This document shows, in pieces, positions 8,644 through 9,062 of a stretch of 9,062 nt of DNA. Source of the DNA: Gammaproteobacteria bacterium. Lineage in GTDB: Bacteria > Pseudomonadota > Gammaproteobacteria > Xanthomonadales > Xanthomonadaceae. The notes below the pieces were generated by a model. That model did no database searches, was not told the origin of the DNA, and saw only the letters and a list, made by a program, of their open reading frames with translations. The DNA is taken from NCBI GenBank assembly GCA_024642445.1, contig JAHEBG010000031.1:1-9062 (forward strand). The letters run 5' to 3'. Position 1 is the first letter of the stretch. Each line of letters opens with the position of its first letter. The position numbers and the translations under genes are program-made.

Positions 8644-8655
8644 TATCAAATGATA
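8644..8655. promoter_or_regulatory. 12-bp dyad in the upstream gap of the membrane-protein gene
   Basis: TATCAAATGATA is a 5+2+5 inverted repeat in an AT-rich stretch between the partial gene (ends 8667) and the membrane-protein gene (starts 8601). Its position fits an operator or promoter-proximal site, but it matches no regulator consensus I can name and could be chance in AT-rich DNA. No convincing -35/-10 pair was found in this gap. Confidence 0.2.
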
Positions 8656-8666
8656 CAGGCCGCATA

Positions 8667-9062
8667 TTACTCTTTACAGCGATAAAAATATGGGGATCCT
8701 TTTTGCACATCCAAACGCTGTGGTTTTGGTGGCGCGGCATCTTTCAGTTGCATGATTAATGGTACATCGCGCTGCCATTGATCCTGTACTTCCACGGCCA
8801 AGGTGCCGGGCATTTTGCCGCAGGCCACATCGGCAATCGAAGTATCGTGCAAGATAAAACTGCCCAGATACAGGTTGCTTCCTGCTTCAACGCGAAACGG
8901 CATCCGAATCGGCAATGTGCTTTCAGTGCGGCTCCACTCAAAGCCCACAATGTCGTAATTTCCCGGCTTCAGACACAGCATGAATGCACTGGAACGAAGG
9001 TCTGGTGTGTTGATGTCGTGTTTTTTATCCAAGGTGCTGAACCCAAAGTAGCCCTTGTTGAA
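8667..9062 (-). CDS. Uncharacterised beta-rich protein, N-terminus outside window
   Basis: The reading frame stays open to the window edge, so this is the C-terminal 131 residues of a longer protein; the TTG at 9032 is probably not the true start. I do not recognise a named family. The visible pattern CLKPGNYDIVGFEW (30-43), MPFRVEAGSNLYLGSFIL (54-71) and DQWQRDVPLI (94-103) resembles beta-sandwich proteins of the envelope in which a PxF-V-AG-xxYLG strand pair recurs. Three Cys (30, 81, 129) could support an oxidising compartment. Whether it has a signal peptide or lipobox cannot be seen. It lies 65 bp upstream of, and on the same strand as, the membrane-protein gene, so co-transcription is possible but not shown. 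Confidence 0.6.
   Translation of the reverse strand, partial: FNKGYFGFSTLDKKHDINTPDLRSSAFMLCLKPGNYDIVGFEWSRTESTLPIRMPFRVEAGSNLYLGSFILHDTSIADVACGKMPGTLAVEVQDQWQRDVPLIMQLKDAAPPKPQRLDVQKGSPYFYRCKE

Noticed and set aside
8602..8649. TTG start at 8649 for the membrane protein
   Set aside because: TTG is rare, no ribosome site precedes it, and the added residues lie in the AT-rich gap; two ATG starts downstream fit better.
8602..8690. Sigma-70 promoter (TTGATA or TATATT-like hexamers) on the - strand
   Set aside because: No pair of hexamers with 16-18 bp spacing matched both -35 and -10 acceptably.

Overview
The window is chromosomal DNA from a Gram-negative gammaproteobacterium, most likely of the order Xanthomonadales (Lysobacterales). 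This rests on the order pyrG-kdsA-eno-ftsB-ispD-ispF-truD and on a KdsA that, from memory, closely resembles the xanthomonad protein. An LPS gene (kdsA) and an inner-membrane divisome gene (ftsB) confirm a Gram-negative cell. No database search could be run, so genus and species are left open.

Bases 1-5938 (+ strand) are one tightly packed housekeeping transcription unit: pyrG (5' end outside the window), kdsA, eno, ftsB, ispD, ispF and truD. Gaps are 9, 13 and 3 bp, followed by three successive 4-bp ATGA overlaps. The unit has a clear metabolic logic. PyrG makes CTP. IspD spends CTP in isoprenoid synthesis and, elsewhere, KdsB spends it to activate the KDO made by KdsA. Eno makes the phosphoenolpyruvate that KdsA consumes. 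FtsB acts in division, and TruD modifies tRNA.

Bases 5935-7188 (- strand) are a two-gene unit facing truD: an Smr-domain protein resembling the E. coli SmrB endonuclease, then a VIT1/CCC1-family Fe/Mn transporter 12 bp later. The truD and transporter stop codons interlock in the palindrome TTAA. In E. coli, surE and pcm follow truD, so synteny with that arrangement ends here.

Bases 7229-9062 (- strand) hold three poorly characterised genes: a partial predicted beta-rich protein, a six-helix membrane protein and a secreted protein with a DUF4019-like region. The last two overlap by ATGA. An A8 run just before that overlap lies in phase for a possible -1 frameshift that would join them. This is the least understood part of the window.

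No rRNA, tRNA, CRISPR array, insertion sequence or prophage gene was recognised. No stretch over 300 bp lacks a gene.
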